DNA from: Caballeronia sp. M1242
Lineage (GTDB): Bacteria; Pseudomonadota; Gammaproteobacteria; Burkholderiales; Burkholderiaceae
Direction of reading: 5' to 3'
Assembly (NCBI RefSeq): GCF_017220215.1
Contig: NZ_CP071129.1
Location: 2,418,001 to 2,482,000, forward strand
DNA length: 64,000 bases
Shown piece by piece: positions 40,170 to 50,459 of this stretch (position 1 is its first letter; every line of letters begins with the position of its first letter). Made by a program: the position numbers and the translations under genes. The notes under the pieces were generated by a model. That model did no database searches, was not told the origin of the DNA, and saw only the letters and a program-made list of their open reading frames with translations.

Positions 40170-41666
40170 ATGACCGAACTCGAATTCCAATCGCTGGCGA
40201 ACGAAGGCTACAACCGTATTCCGCTGATCGCCGAAGCCCTCGCCGACCTCGAAACGCCGCTCTCGCTCTACCTCAAGCTTGCCCAAAGCGAGCGCAATGG
40301 CGCGAACTCTTTCCTGCTGGAATCGGTTGTCGGCGGCGAGCGGTTCGGGCGTTATTCGTTCATCGGCTTGCCGGCCCACACGACGGTGCGCGTGCAGAAC
40401 GGCGTGTCGCAAGTGGTCACGGACGGCACGGTCACCGAGACCGACGAAGGCGATCCGCTCGCGTTCATCGAACGCTTCCAGAAACGCTTCAAAGTCGCCT
40501 TGCGCCCCGGGCTGCCGCGCTTCTGCGGCGGTCTCGCCGGATACTTCGGTTACGACGCGGTCCGCTACATCGAAAAGAAGCTCGCCGACACGGCCCCGCG
40601 CGACGACCTCAATCTGCCCGACATCCAGTTGCTGCTGACTGAGGAAGTCGCGGTCATCGACAATCTCGCGGGCAAGCTCTACCTCATCGTCTATGCCGAC
40701 CCGACGAAGCCCGAAGCGTATGCAAAGGCGAAGCACCGTCTGCGCGAGTTGCGCGGCCGTCTGCGCGCGACGGTTCAGCCGCCGGTGACATCGGCGAGCG
40801 TGCGTACGGAGACGTATCGCGAGTTCGCGAAAGAGGACTATCTCAAGGCCGTGCGGCGCGCGAAGGAGTACATCGCGGCGGGCGAACTCATGCAGGTGCA
40901 AGTCGGCCAGCGTCTGATCAAGCCGTTCCGCGACAATCCGCTTTCGCTGTATCGCGCGTTGCGGTCGCTGAATCCGTCGCCGTACATGTACTACTACAAC
41001 TTCGGCGGCGACGTTCACGTGGTCGGCGCATCGCCCGAAATTCTCGTGCGTCAGGAAAAGCGCGCCGAGGACCGTATCGTCACCATTCGCCCGCTCGCCG
41101 GCACGCGGCCGCGCGGCAACACGCCCGAGCGCGACGCCGAACTCGCCACCGAACTGCTGAACGATCCGAAGGAGATCGCCGAGCACGTCATGCTGATCGA
41201 CCTCGCGCGTAACGACGTGGGCCGTATCGCCGAGACGGGCTCGGTCGCGGTGACGGACAAGATGGTCATCGAGAAATACTCGCACGTGCAGCATATCGTG
41301 AGCTCGGTCGAAGGCCGGCTCAAGCCGGACATGAACAACTTCGACGTGCTGCGCGCGACCTTTCCCGCCGGCACGCTTTCGGGCGCGCCGAAGGTCCGCG
41401 CGATGGAATTGATCGACGAACTCGAGCCCGTGAAGCGCGGGCTGTATGGCGGCGCCGTCGGCTATCTGTCGTTCAGCGGCGAGATGGATCTGGCCATCGC
41501 GATTCGCACAGGTCTCATCCACAAAGGAAATCTGTACGTGCAGGCGGCGGCGGGCGTCGTCGCGGACAGCGTGCCCGAATCCGAATGGCAAGAGACGGAG
41601 AACAAGGCGCGCGCCGTATTGCGCGCGGCCGAGCAAGTGCAAGACGGCCTCGACAGCGACTTCTGA
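40170..41666 (+). CDS. trpE: Anthranilate synthase component I
   Basis: Converts chorismate plus ammonia to anthranilate, the first step of tryptophan synthesis, with TrpG as glutaminase partner. The start [10 protein letters not shown] follows AAGGA at eight bases and gives 498 residues; an upstream TTG is in frame but lacks a ribosome site. Visible motifs are [16 protein letters not shown] near the N-terminus (feedback Trp site region LESV), [23 protein letters not shown], and the C-terminal [16 protein letters not shown] and [11 protein letters not shown]. First gene of trpEGDC. Confidence 0.97.
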   Translation: MTELEFQSLANEGYNRIPLIAEALADLETPLSLYLKLAQSERNGANSFLLESVVGGERFGRYSFIGLPAHTTVRVQNGVSQVVTDGTVTETDEGDPLAFIERFQKRFKVALRPGLPRFCGGLAGYFGYDAVRYIEKKLADTAPRDDLNLPDIQLLLTEEVAVIDNLAGKLYLIVYADPTKPEAYAKAKHRLRELRGRLRATVQPPVTSASVRTETYREFAKEDYLKAVRRAKEYIAAGELMQVQVGQRLIKPFRDNPLSLYRALRSLNPSPYMYYYNFGGDVHVVGASPEILVRQEKRAEDRIVTIRPLAGTRPRGNTPERDAELATELLNDPKEIAEHVMLIDLARNDVGRIAETGSVAVTDKMVIEKYSHVQHIVSSVEGRLKPDMNNFDVLRATFPAGTLSGAPKVRAMELIDELEPVKRGLYGGAVGYLSFSGEMDLAIAIRTGLIHKGNLYVQAAAGVVADSVPESEWQETENKARAVLRAAEQVQDGLDSDF

Positions 41667-41678
41667 GGAGACAAGACC

Positions 41679-42263
41679 ATGCTGCTGATGATCGACAACT
41701 ACGATTCGTTCACCTATAACCTGGTCCAGTACTTCGGCGAGCTCGGCGAGGACGTGCGCACGTATCGCAACGACGAAATCACGCTCGACCAGATCGCGGA
41801 ACTGCAACCCGAGCGCATCTGTCTCTCGCCCGGGCCGAGCAATCCGCAGCACGCGGGCATCACGCTCGACGTGCTGCGCGAATTCTCCGGCAAGCTGCCG
41901 ATTCTCGGCGTCTGCCTCGGCCATCAGGCAATCGGCGAGGCGTTCGGCGGGCGTGTCGTGCGCGCGCAGACCATCATGCACGGCAAGGTGAGCCAGATCG
42001 AGACGGACTGCAAGGGCGTCTTCTCCGATCTTCCGAAGCACTTCAACGTCACGCGCTATCACTCGCTCGCCATCGAGCGCGAGTCGTTGCCGGACTGCCT
42101 CGAAGTGTCGGCGTGGACGGCGGACGGCGAAATCATGGGCGTGCGCCACAAGGAACTCGCCGTGGAAGGCGTGCAGTTCCATCCGGAATCCATTCTTTCC
42201 GAGCACGGCCACGCGCTGCTCGAAAACTTCGTGAAGAACACGGCGTCCGGCAAGCGGGCTTAA
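41679..42263 (+). CDS. trpG: Anthranilate synthase component II (glutamine amidotransferase)
   Basis: Class I glutaminase supplying ammonia to TrpE. The 194-residue product has the oxyanion strand PGPSNP, nucleophile Cys79 in [15 protein letters not shown], and the His/Glu of [12 protein letters not shown]. It is 12 bp after trpE with a GAGGAG site, and four bases before trpD. It is a separate protein, not fused to TrpD. Confidence 0.97.
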   Translation: MLLMIDNYDSFTYNLVQYFGELGEDVRTYRNDEITLDQIAELQPERICLSPGPSNPQHAGITLDVLREFSGKLPILGVCLGHQAIGEAFGGRVVRAQTIMHGKVSQIETDCKGVFSDLPKHFNVTRYHSLAIERESLPDCLEVSAWTADGEIMGVRHKELAVEGVQFHPESILSEHGHALLENFVKNTASGKRA

Positions 42264-42267
42264 GAAC

Positions 42268-43299
42268 ATGACGATCACTGCACAAGAAGCCCTGCAACGC
42301 ACCATCGAGCACCGCGAAATCTTTCACGACGAAATGCTGCATCTCATGCGCCAGATCATGCGCGCGGAGATGTCGCCCGTGATGGCCGCCGCGATCATCA
42401 CCGGCTTGCGCGTGAAGAAGGAAACCATCGGCGAGATCGCGGCGGCGGCGACCGTCATGCGCGAATTCGCCAATCACGTCGACGTGGCGGACAACTCCAA
42501 TTTCGTCGATATCGTCGGCACGGGTGGCGACGGCTCGCACACTTTCAACATCTCCACGGCGTCGATGTTCGTCACGGCAGCAGCCGGCGCGAAAGTCGCA
42601 AAGCACGGCAATCGCGGCGTGTCGAGCAAATCGGGCAGCGCGGACGTGCTCGAAGCACTCGGCGTCAACATCGACCTCACGCCGGAGCAAGTGGCCGCCT
42701 CCATCGCCGAAACGGGCATGGGCTTCATGTTCGCGCCGAATCATCATCCGGCTATGAAGAACATCGCGGCCGTGCGGCGCGAACTCGGCGTGCGAACCAT
42801 CTTCAATATTCTCGGGCCGCTCACGAATCCGGCGAGCGCGCCGAACCAGCTTCAGGGCGTGTTCCACGAAGACCTCGTCGGCATTCAGGTTCGCGTGATG
42901 CAGCGGCTGGGCGCGAAACACGTGCTCGTCGTGCACGGCAAGGACGGCATGGATGAAGTCTCGCTCGGCGCGGCGACGAAAGTTGGCGAACTGAGGCACG
43001 GCGAAGTGCGCGAGTACGAGATTCATCCGGAAGACTTCGGCTTGCAGATGGTCTCGAACCGATCGCTCAAAGTGCAGGACGCGCAGGAGTCGAAGGCCAT
43101 GCTGCTCGGCGCGCTGAACAACAAGGCGGGCGTCGCGCGCGAGATCGTCATACTGAACGCGGGCGCGGCGCTCTATGCCGCCGACAGGTGCGATTCGATC
43201 GCCGACGGCATGGCCGCCGCGCGCGAAACCATCGAAAGCGGCGCGGCGCGCGAGAAGGTCGAGGCCTTGGTACGCTTCACGCAGCAATTCACGAAATAA
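42268..43299 (+). CDS. trpD: Anthranilate phosphoribosyltransferase
   Basis: Transfers phosphoribosyl to anthranilate. The 343-residue product has the PRPP-binding loop [17 protein letters not shown] (about residues 76-92), the [15 protein letters not shown] segment and [11 protein letters not shown]. Its RBS lies at the end of trpG. Standard length; third gene of the trp operon. Confidence 0.97.
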   Translation: MTITAQEALQRTIEHREIFHDEMLHLMRQIMRAEMSPVMAAAIITGLRVKKETIGEIAAAATVMREFANHVDVADNSNFVDIVGTGGDGSHTFNISTASMFVTAAAGAKVAKHGNRGVSSKSGSADVLEALGVNIDLTPEQVAASIAETGMGFMFAPNHHPAMKNIAAVRRELGVRTIFNILGPLTNPASAPNQLQGVFHEDLVGIQVRVMQRLGAKHVLVVHGKDGMDEVSLGAATKVGELRHGEVREYEIHPEDFGLQMVSNRSLKVQDAQESKAMLLGALNNKAGVAREIVILNAGAALYAADRCDSIADGMAAARETIESGAAREKVEALVRFTQQFTK

Positions 43300-43310
43300 C
43301 GGAACCCATC

Positions 43311-44096
43311 ATGAGCGACATTCTCGATCGCATCATCGCGGTCAAGCGCGAGGAAGTTCGCGCCGCCGAACAGAGCGCGCCGCTCGAAGAGCTGAAGCTC
43401 GAAGCGAGCGCGCGTGACCTGCGCGATTTCGTCGGCGCATTGCGCGCGAAGCACGCCGCCGGACAAGCCGCGGTGATCGCCGAGGTGAAGAAGGCGAGCC
43501 CGTCGAAAGGCGTGATACGCGAGGACTTCGTGCCCGCCGACATCGCGCGTTCGTACGAAAAAGGCGGTGCCGCGTGCCTGTCCGTGCTCACCGACGTGCA
43601 GTTCTTCAAAGGCAGCGTCGCGTATCTGGAAGAAGCGCGCGCCGCGTGCAGCCTGCCGGTGCTGCGCAAGGACTTCATCGTCGATCCTTACCAGGTGATC
43701 GAAGCCCGCGCGATGGGCGCGGACTGCATCTTGCTGATCGCAGCAGCACTGGAACTCTCGCAGATGCAGGACCTGGAAGCGTACGCGCATTCGCTCGGTC
43801 TCGCCGTGCTCGTCGAAGTCCACGACACCGACGAACTGCGCGACGCGCTCACGCTCAAGACGCCGCTCATCGGCATCAACAATCGCAACCTGCGCACGTT
43901 CCAGACGACGATCGACACGACCATCGGCATGCTCGAATCCATGCCGGACGACCGTATCGTGGTGACGGAATCGGGCATTCTCTCGCGTCTCGACGTCGAG
44001 CGGCTGCGCGCGATGCGCGTGGACACCTTCCTCGTCGGCGAGGCGTTCATGCGCGCCGACGACCCGGGCGCTGAACTCGCCCGCATGTTCTTTTAA
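43311..44096 (+). CDS. trpC: Indole-3-glycerol phosphate synthase
   Basis: Closes the indole ring from carboxyphenylamino-deoxyribulose phosphate. The 261-residue TIM barrel starts [16 protein letters not shown] and has catalytic [35 protein letters not shown] and the C-terminal ESGI and LVGEAFM motifs. It is monofunctional (no TrpF fusion). trpF and trpBA are not in the window; in this bacterial group they are usually elsewhere. Confidence 0.97.
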   Translation: MSDILDRIIAVKREEVRAAEQSAPLEELKLEASARDLRDFVGALRAKHAAGQAAVIAEVKKASPSKGVIREDFVPADIARSYEKGGAACLSVLTDVQFFKGSVAYLEEARAACSLPVLRKDFIVDPYQVIEARAMGADCILLIAAALELSQMQDLEAYAHSLGLAVLVEVHDTDELRDALTLKTPLIGINNRNLRTFQTTIDTTIGMLESMPDDRIVVTESGILSRLDVERLRAMRVDTFLVGEAFMRADDPGAELARMFF

Positions 44097-44108
44097 CCGG
44101 ACTGCATC

Positions 44109-44762
44109 GTGGCAATGGAACGCGAAATCAAGCTGGCGCTGCCGCCGTCGCAGCATGACGACGTGGCGCGTTTCTTCGACCAACGCGCCGGCGCGGGCAG
44201 GCCGTTCGATCTGGGCAACGTGTATTTCGACACGCCTCAGCTCGCGCTCGCCGAGGCCAAGGCCGCGCTGCGCCTGCGCCGCGCGCCGGACGAATGGCTG
44301 CAGACGTACAAGACGCTCGGCGAATCGCGCGCGGGCATGCACAGCCGCCACGAGTGGGAAATGCCGGTGAAAGGCGAGGCGCTCGAAATCGACGCGCTGC
44401 TCGCCGCCTGCGACGACGAAGCCGCCCGCGAGGCGCTCAAAGCCGCCGCGCCGGAGCTGGTCGCGCTGTTTCGCACGGACTACCGGCGCATCGTGTGGGA
44501 CGTCGAGCATGAGGGCGCGCAGATCGAAGTGGCGCTCGACCTCGGCGAAGTGACGGCGGATGTCGACGGCGAAACACGTCGCGCGGAAATCAGTGAACTG
44601 GAATTCGAGTTGAAGTCGGGTAACGAACACGCGCTGGAAACGCTCTCCGCCGAAGTGCGCGGCGCGTTTCCGGAACTCGTTCCCGAAGATCTGAGCAAGG
44701 CGCAGCGCGGCTACCGGCTGCGCGAGCAGCCACAAAGCGGTATTCAAGACGCCGAAGCATGA
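44109..44762 (+). CDS. CYTH-domain triphosphatase (YgiF-like, no CHAD domain)
   Basis: The CYTH tunnel fold hydrolyses inorganic triphosphate or related polyphosphates. The 217-residue product opens with the diagnostic ExExK motif (MEREIKLAL) and has alternating charged strands ending with LSKAQRGYRL. It is CYTH only, without the C-terminal CHAD domain of larger family members. Start may be GTG at 44109 or ATG two codons later. It lies 12 bp after trpC and its stop overlaps the ung start, so it is probably transcribed with both. Confidence 0.88.
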   Translation: MAMEREIKLALPPSQHDDVARFFDQRAGAGRPFDLGNVYFDTPQLALAEAKAALRLRRAPDEWLQTYKTLGESRAGMHSRHEWEMPVKGEALEIDALLAACDDEAAREALKAAAPELVALFRTDYRRIVWDVEHEGAQIEVALDLGEVTADVDGETRRAEISELEFELKSGNEHALETLSAEVRGAFPELVPEDLSKAQRGYRLREQPQSGIQDAEA

Positions 44763-45526
44763 ATCGCCAGCCTTCCCTGTTTGCCGAGCCGGAAGGCGCG
44801 ATGGACGCACCCGCGTTCACCACGCTCGAAAGCCAGTTCGACGCGCTGCCCGCCGATTGGCGGCGGCATTTGATGCCGTTCATCGAAAGCCCGCGCTATG
44901 CGACGCTCTGCGCGTTCGTGGATGCGGAGCGCGCCGCCGGCAAGACCGTCTATCCCGCCGACGTTTTTCGCGCGCTGCGTCTGACGCACCCCGGCGACGT
45001 CAAGGTCATCATTCTCGGCCAGGACCCGTATCACGGGGAAGACAAGGGCGCGCCGCAAGCGCACGGCCTCGCGTTTTCGGTGCCCGCGCCGGTGCGGCCG
45101 CCGCCGTCGCTGCGCAATATCTTCAAGGAGATTCAGGCGAGTCTCGGGTTCGCGGCGCCGTCGCATGGTTGTCTCGATGCCTGGGCGAAGCAAGGCGTGC
45201 TGCTTCTGAACACGTCGCTCACGGTCGAGCGCGATAAGGCGGGCAGTCACGCCAAGCGCGGCTGGGAGCAATGCACCGACACGCTCATCCACGAGATGGC
45301 GCTGCGGCACGACGGACTCGTGTTCATGTTGTGGGGCGCGCACGCGCAGGCCAAGCGCGGGTTGATCGAGGGCACCGGCAAGGCGCACTGCGTGCTGGAA
45401 GCGCCGCATCCGTCGCCGCTCTCCGCGCATCGCGGGTTTCTCGGCTGCGGGCATTTCGCGCGGGCGAACGCGTATCTCGTCGAACACGGACGAGCGCCGA
45501 TCGACTGGCGCTTGCCGCCTGCATAA
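44759..45526 (+). CDS. ung: Uracil-DNA glycosylase
   Basis: Base-excision repair enzyme that removes uracil from DNA. The 255-residue product carries motif A GQDPYHG (catalytic Asp89), the Pro-rich loop VPAPVRPPPSLRNIFKEI, LLLNTSLTV and the DNA-intercalation loop HPSPLSAHRGFLGC. It overlaps the CYTH gene by four bases (ATGA), giving translational coupling, and is closed by a strong terminator. Confidence 0.97.
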   Translation: MNRQPSLFAEPEGAMDAPAFTTLESQFDALPADWRRHLMPFIESPRYATLCAFVDAERAAGKTVYPADVFRALRLTHPGDVKVIILGQDPYHGEDKGAPQAHGLAFSVPAPVRPPPSLRNIFKEIQASLGFAAPSHGCLDAWAKQGVLLLNTSLTVERDKAGSHAKRGWEQCTDTLIHEMALRHDGLVFMLWGAHAQAKRGLIEGTGKAHCVLEAPHPSPLSAHRGFLGCGHFARANAYLVEHGRAPIDWRLPPA

Positions 45527-45561
45527 AAAAGCCCGCTGCGTCGAACGACGCAGCGGGCTTT
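45525..45561. terminator. Bidirectional terminator between ung and azoR
   Basis: A 12-13-bp perfect stem (GCCCGCTGCGTCG with its complement) and a very short loop, flanked by A6 on the left and TTT on the right. It serves ung on the plus strand and, better, azoR on the minus strand, where the A-run reads as T. Confidence 0.9.
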
Positions 45562-45586
45562 GACTATCGGCGGCTCTAGAAGCCGC

Positions 45587-46183
45587 TTACAGCGCCGCGA
45601 TCGCCTCGCGCGCTTGCGCCAGCGCCGTGCCGGCCACGTCCGCGCCCATGTTCAGGCCTTCGGCGTAGATGAAGTTGACATCCGTCATGCCGAGGAAGCC
45701 GAGGAACGACTTCAGATACGGCGTCTGCGAGTCATGCGGCGTGCCGACATACTTGCCGCCGCGCGCCGATACCACGAACACCTTCTTGCCCTTCACGAGA
45801 CCTTCCGGACCGTTCGCCGTGTAGCGGAACGTGATGCCGGCCCGCGCGATCTGGTCGAAGTACGCCTTCAGTTGCGACGAAATGCCGAAGTTGTACAGCG
45901 GCGCCGCGATCACGACGATATCCGCCGCCTGCAGTTCTTCGATCAGCGCGATGCTCTTCGCGTCGATGGCGGCCTGCTCGGGCGTGCGCTTGTCGGCGGG
46001 CGTGAAGAACGCGCCTAGCGTGGCGTCGTCGAGGTGCGGCAGGTTGTCGGCGAGCAGATTGCGCACAACGATCTTCGCGCCCGGATTGCTTTGTTGCAGT
46101 TTCGCGGTGAGTTCGTCGGCGAGCAGCGTCGACTGAGCGCCTTGCGAACGCGCGGCGGAATTGATTTGCAGAATCGTCGTCAT
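45587..46183 (-). CDS. azoR: FMN-dependent NADH-azoreductase
   Basis: Flavodoxin-fold quinone/azo reductase using FMN and NADH. The 198-residue product starts [16 protein letters not shown] (phosphate-binding loop [12 protein letters not shown]) and has the family segments [19 protein letters not shown] and [10 protein letters not shown]. The ATG at 46183 follows GGAAGG; the open frame extends 19 codons upstream without similarity. Likely role in quinone or xenobiotic detoxification; no adjacent regulator is seen. Confidence 0.94.
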   Translation of the reverse strand: MTTILQINSAARSQGAQSTLLADELTAKLQQSNPGAKIVVRNLLADNLPHLDDATLGAFFTPADKRTPEQAAIDAKSIALIEELQAADIVVIAAPLYNFGISSQLKAYFDQIARAGITFRYTANGPEGLVKGKKVFVVSARGGKYVGTPHDSQTPYLKSFLGFLGMTDVNFIYAEGLNMGADVAGTALAQAREAIAAL

Positions 46184-46333
46184 GATGGCTTCCTTCCTGA
46201 GTGGGGAGCGGGCGGCAACTGCGCCCGCGTTAGGAAGCATTCTTCAATTTTCGACGTTCGGGAAAAAGCGGCGCGGCCGTGAAGGATCGTTGCATCGGTA
46301 GAACAATCCTCCGACGTGCGCCGCCTCTTTCGT

Positions 46334-48151
46334 TCAGCCTTTCAGCCAGCGCTCGCGCCACTGCTTCGACGGACCGCGGCCGTCCATCGCGGTCAGCACA
46401 TAGCGCGACACTTCCGGCGCGTCGAGCCTGACTTCAGTGCGACGCAGTTCGTCGCGGCGGAACGTGTGCACCTCGATTCTCGCGCCCGGCAGATAGCGCG
46501 ACAGCAGCGCGTCCAGATTCGACCCGGTGACGCGCAGGCCGTCAATGGCCACCAGCACGTCGCCTGCCGACAGTCCCGCCTTCTGCGCCGCGCCGCCGTC
46601 ATGAACGACCGCGAGCGTGCATTCCGCGCCGCCGCGCACCCGCGCCCCGAGCGACGGCTTGCCGGCCGTGCCGTTGGTCGGCATGTCGGGCGCGAGCGCG
46701 ATACCGAACGGGTCGAGCAGCGCATCGAGCGGCAGATCGCGCGTGCCGCGCACGCCATCGCGAAAGAGCGCGCGCAGGTCCGCGCCGGTTGCCTCCGCAA
46801 ACAGCGCCTCGACGTCTTCCTCGCGGATGCCGCGCGGCTTGCCGTTGTAGAAGTCGCGGCCGTATCGCTGCCAGAGCAGCCGCATCACGTCATCGAGCGA
46901 CTTGCGGTTCTCGGTCTGCGCGCGAATCGACAAGTCGAACGCCAGCGCGACCAGCGATCCCTTCTGGTAATAGCTGACGATGGCGTTGGCCGCATTTTCG
47001 TCGGCGCGATAGTACTTGACCCATGCATCGAACGAACTCTGCGCGACCGATTGCTTGAGCCGCCCGCTGCCCCGCAGCACGCCGCCGATGGTCTTGCCGA
47101 GCAGCGAGAAATAATCGCCCGCGCCGATGAGACCGCTGCGCACGAGCATCAGATCGTCGTAATACGACGTGAAGCCCTCGAAAAGCCAAAGCAGCGACGT
47201 GTAATTCTCCTGCGACAAGTCGTACGGCGCGAACGCCGCCGGCTTGATGCGCTTCACGTTCCACGTATGGAAGTACTCGTGGCTGCACAAGCCCAGATAC
47301 GTGCGATAGCCGTCCGTCATTTCCGGGCGGCCCTGCACCGGAAGGTCGGTGCGATTGCAGATCAGCGCCGTCGATGCCCGGTGCTCCAGCCCGCCATAAC
47401 CATCGCTGACGGCGACGGTCATGAACACGTAGCGGTCCATCGGCGCTTTCTTCGTGCGCGGCTCGAAGAGCGCGATCTGCGCTTCGCACACGCGCTTCAG
47501 GTCCGCCGCGAGCCGCTGCATGTCCAGCGCGACGACGCGCCCCGCGATCACGATGTCGTGCTTCACGCCGTGCGCGGTGAAGTTGCCGAGCGCGAATTCG
47601 CCGAGCGTGACGGGATGGTCGATCAGTTCGTCGTAGTTCGCCGCTTCGTAGCTGCCGAAGCCGTAGCGCTTCGTTCCGCGAGATTCGGCGAGCGCCGTCG
47701 CGACGCGCCAGTTACGGTGCGCGCCGCCGGGCGGCGGCTGAATATCGACGACGCACGGCGCGCTCGATTGCCCTTCCACCGCGAGAAAGACGCTGGTGCC
47801 GTTGAAGAATCCGACGGTATCGTCCAAATGCGCGGCGCGCACCGACATGTCCCACGCATAGACTTCGTAGCGCAGCGTGATCGGGCCGTCGACTGGCGCG
47901 GCTCGCCACGCGTGCTTGTCCGTCTTTTCGATGGCGACGCGCCGGCCGGCCGCGTTGAACGCCTGCAGCGTCACGATATTGCGGGCGAATTCGCGGATCA
48001 TGTAGCTGCCGGGAATCCACACCGGCAGCAGGAACCGCTGTCCAGCCGGATCGGGCTGCGCGACGGTGAGCGTCACTTCGAACAGATGCGCCGCCGGGTT
48101 CTTCGGAACGATGCTGTAGCGCACCGGTTGCGTGAGCGGAGTCATTGCCAT
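46334..48151 (-). CDS. M61-family (glycyl aminopeptidase-like) metallopeptidase with PDZ domain
   Basis: Predicted zinc aminopeptidase of about 605 residues. An N-terminal beta domain (PVWIPGSYMIREFARN) precedes a gluzincin catalytic domain with HExxH in SHEYFHTWNVKRIKP (about residues 265-279) and WLFEGFTSYYDDL carrying the third ligand Glu. A C-terminal PDZ domain (about residues 490-580, with GGAAQKAGLSAGDVLVAIDG) likely steers substrates. No signal peptide is evident. The start at 48151 follows AAGGA; a Met two codons later is possible. Confidence 0.9.
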   Translation of the reverse strand: MAMTPLTQPVRYSIVPKNPAAHLFEVTLTVAQPDPAGQRFLLPVWIPGSYMIREFARNIVTLQAFNAAGRRVAIEKTDKHAWRAAPVDGPITLRYEVYAWDMSVRAAHLDDTVGFFNGTSVFLAVEGQSSAPCVVDIQPPPGGAHRNWRVATALAESRGTKRYGFGSYEAANYDELIDHPVTLGEFALGNFTAHGVKHDIVIAGRVVALDMQRLAADLKRVCEAQIALFEPRTKKAPMDRYVFMTVAVSDGYGGLEHRASTALICNRTDLPVQGRPEMTDGYRTYLGLCSHEYFHTWNVKRIKPAAFAPYDLSQENYTSLLWLFEGFTSYYDDLMLVRSGLIGAGDYFSLLGKTIGGVLRGSGRLKQSVAQSSFDAWVKYYRADENAANAIVSYYQKGSLVALAFDLSIRAQTENRKSLDDVMRLLWQRYGRDFYNGKPRGIREEDVEALFAEATGADLRALFRDGVRGTRDLPLDALLDPFGIALAPDMPTNGTAGKPSLGARVRGGAECTLAVVHDGGAAQKAGLSAGDVLVAIDGLRVTGSNLDALLSRYLPGARIEVHTFRRDELRRTEVRLDAPEVSRYVLTAMDGRGPSKQWRERWLKG

Positions 48152-48216
48152 AGTCGTCCTTGTTCTTGTTCTGAGCGTTGCTTCATTGCGCCGGATGCGC
48201 AATGGCGAGCCGTAAA

Positions 48217-48246
48217 ACGAAAGGAGGCGCCCTCACGCCTCCTCTT
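48217..48246 (-). terminator. Probable terminator of dsbC
   Basis: Minus-strand GGAGGCG pairs with CGCCTCC around TGAGGG, followed by TTTCGTTTT. It lies about 20 bp after the dsbC stop and before the M61 gene. Confidence 0.65.
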
Positions 48247-48263
48247 GCCAGATCGGGCCGCGA

Positions 48264-48995
48264 TCAGTGCGCGGCCGAGATTTCCTTTTCCAGCCGGTCG
48301 GCGGGCACCGCGCCCGGCAGACGGCGGCCGTCCGCGAGAAACACCGTCGGCGTGCCGGAGACGTTCATCGCGTGGCCGAGCTTCAGGTTCTTGTCGATCG
48401 CGGCGGTGTCGCACGTGCCGGCGGTGGTCGGCGGCTTGCGGTCGAGCATCCAGCTTTCCCAGCTCATCGCGCGATCTTTCGAGCACCAGATCGACTTCGA
48501 CTTCTCGGTCGAATCCGGCGACAGCACCGGATACAGAAACGTGTACACGGTCACGTTGTCGATGGACTTCAGCGACGATTCGAGCTGCTTGCAATACGGA
48601 CAGTTCGGATCCGAAAACACCGCGATCTTGCGGCTGCCGTTGCCTTTGACGACCTTCACCGCGTTCTCAAACGGCAGCTTCGCGAAGTCGATCTTGTTGG
48701 TCTCGGAAAGCCGCGCTTCGGTCAGATTCTTGTTGCTGCGCGTGTCGACGAGATCGCCGACCATCACGTAGTTGCCGGTCGCGTCGCTATAGACGATCTG
48801 CGTGCCGAGGTTCACTTCGTAGAGCCCCGGAATCGGCGTCTTGTCGATGCTCTTGATGGTCGCTTCGCCCATGCGCGCTTCGAGCGTCGATTTGAGCTTG
48901 TCGGTGGTTTGATCGGCCTGCGCCGAGCAGCCGAGGCCGAGCGTCGCGGCGAGCGTGGCTGCCGCGGCGAGAGCAAGGCGAAGAGTTGTTTTCAT
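48264..48995 (-). CDS. dsbC: Periplasmic disulfide isomerase, DsbC/DsbG family
   Basis: Dimeric thioredoxin-fold protein that reshuffles wrong disulfides in the periplasm. The 243-residue precursor has a signal peptide (about residues 1-27, ending CSAQA), an N-terminal dimerisation domain and a catalytic domain with active site NCPYC (Cys132, Cys135) and the cis-Pro loop VSGTPTVFLADG. E. coli DsbC has CGYC, whereas CPYC is the form of its paralogue DsbG; overall length and the DPNCPYCKQL context fit the DsbC clade of beta-proteobacteria. It follows the UbiH-family gene by 79 bp. Confidence 0.88.
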   Translation of the reverse strand: MKTTLRLALAAAATLAATLGLGCSAQADQTTDKLKSTLEARMGEATIKSIDKTPIPGLYEVNLGTQIVYSDATGNYVMVGDLVDTRSNKNLTEARLSETNKIDFAKLPFENAVKVVKGNGSRKIAVFSDPNCPYCKQLESSLKSIDNVTVYTFLYPVLSPDSTEKSKSIWCSKDRAMSWESWMLDRKPPTTAGTCDTAAIDKNLKLGHAMNVSGTPTVFLADGRRLPGAVPADRLEKEISAAH

Positions 48996-49074
48996 GCCGT
49001 TTCCCGATGATGGGGCGACGCGTAACGACCGCGCCCGCCTTGATGTTGTGAGTTGAACCGTTGAACTCGACGCG

Positions 49075-50247
49075 TCACCCGAGCGCCGCCGAGACGAGCC
49101 AGCGCTTGGCGAGCGGCTGGGCGCCGACGAGCGCCATGCCGGTATTGCGAATCGCCTGCGCGAACGTGCCCGGCGCGGAAAACAGGCGCTGCATGCCGTC
49201 CGTCACGATCGTCAGCTTCTGTATGTCTTCGCGGCGCGCGCGCTCGTAGCGGCGCAGCAGAATCGGGTCGCCGAGATCGCGGAAGGCTTCCTTGTTCGCG
49301 ATGACATCGGCGAGCGTGGCGACATCGCGCAGGCCGAGATTCATGCCCTGCCCGCACAGCGGATGAATGAGATGCGCGGCATCGCCGACGAGCGCCACGC
49401 GCGGCGCGACGAGCCGGTCCACCGTCTGCAGCCCGAGCGGAAAGCCCTGCGCGGGCGTCACGCATTCGAGCGCGCCGAGCGTGTTTTGCGTAGCCGCTTC
49501 GACTTGCGCGGCCAGTTGCGCCGGATCGAGCGCGAGCAGTTCGTCCGCGTGCTCCGTGCGCGCGGACCAGACGAGCGACACATGATCGCCCGGAAGCGGC
49601 AACAGCGCGATGATTTCGGTATCGCGGAACCATTGATATGCGGTTTCGCCGTGCGGCCGCTCGGACTTGAAGTTCGCGACGACGCCCGTTTGACCGTAAT
49701 CGCGGCGATGCATCTTCGCGCCCATTTGCGCGCGCACCCACGAATGCGCGCCGTCCGCGCCGACGATCAGGTCCGTTTCCAGCGTTTCGCCGCTCGACAG
49801 CGTGACGTGCGCGGCGTCGTCGTCGATCGTCATGCCCTGCGCGCGCGCCTCGAACCACGAAAGGCTCGGCTGGAAGCGCAAGGCGGCGTCGAGCGCCTGT
49901 TCGATCAACGTCGATTCGACGATCCACGCGAGTTGCGGCACCGAAGCCTGAAACGCCGAGAAGTGCAGTTCGGCGTGCGTGTCGCCGAACACGCGCATGT
50001 CGAACACCGGGCCGAGCCGCGAGCGATCGAGCGCCTGCCACACGCGCAGTCGTTCGAGCAGCGTCTCCGAACTGGACGACAACGCGTAGATGCGCGAATC
50101 GAAGACGGCGCCGGGCGGCAGACCGGCTGCGGGCGGCGCAAGCAGCGCGACGCGCCGGCCGGACTGGGCGAGCGCGAGCGCGGCGGTCTTGCCGACAAGC
50201 CCGCCACCGACGACGACCGCGTGAAAGGTCAAGGGATGCGAAGTCAT
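49075..50247 (-). CDS. UbiH/UbiF/COQ6-family FAD-dependent hydroxylase
   Basis: Flavin monooxygenase likely acting on the ubiquinone ring at the inner membrane. The 390-residue product has the N-terminal dinucleotide motif [19 protein letters not shown] (about residues 11-29), the DGAHSWVR motif at about 160, and the second FAD motif [19 protein letters not shown] (about 280-298). Which ring position it modifies (UbiH, UbiI or other) cannot be decided here. The start MTSHPLTFH is chosen; the frame runs on upstream without similarity. Divergent from ychF across 212 bp. Confidence 0.9.
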   Translation of the reverse strand: MTSHPLTFHAVVVGGGLVGKTAALALAQSGRRVALLAPPAAGLPPGAVFDSRIYALSSSSETLLERLRVWQALDRSRLGPVFDMRVFGDTHAELHFSAFQASVPQLAWIVESTLIEQALDAALRFQPSLSWFEARAQGMTIDDDAAHVTLSSGETLETDLIVGADGAHSWVRAQMGAKMHRRDYGQTGVVANFKSERPHGETAYQWFRDTEIIALLPLPGDHVSLVWSARTEHADELLALDPAQLAAQVEAATQNTLGALECVTPAQGFPLGLQTVDRLVAPRVALVGDAAHLIHPLCGQGMNLGLRDVATLADVIANKEAFRDLGDPILLRRYERARREDIQKLTIVTDGMQRLFSAPGTFAQAIRNTGMALVGAQPLAKRWLVSAALG

Positions 50248-50459
50248 GCGGGCATTATAGCTGCGAGGGTTGCGCGGGTTTTGGCGCTTGCTCAAAGGAC
50301 GAGTCGGCGGAAACGCCGGCCCGGCCCGGCGGTACAATAGCGGTTTGTCCGGCCGCCCGAGCGGCCGCTGCGCTGGCGGACCCTCTTGTCGCCGCCCGGC
50401 GCGCATCGTTTGACGAACCCCGCGCGGCGAAGCGCCGTCTCACCAGTTCGAAGGATTCC

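Noticed and set aside
39777..42305. 842-codon open frame antisense to trpE/trpG
   Set aside because: A shadow of strongly coding genes in GC-rich DNA; composition is Arg/His/Ala-rich without domains, and the opposite strand is certain trpE-trpG.
46316..48649. 777-codon open frame antisense to the M61 peptidase and dsbC
   Set aside because: Codon-bias artefact; crosses two real genes and their terminator and has no recognisable motif.
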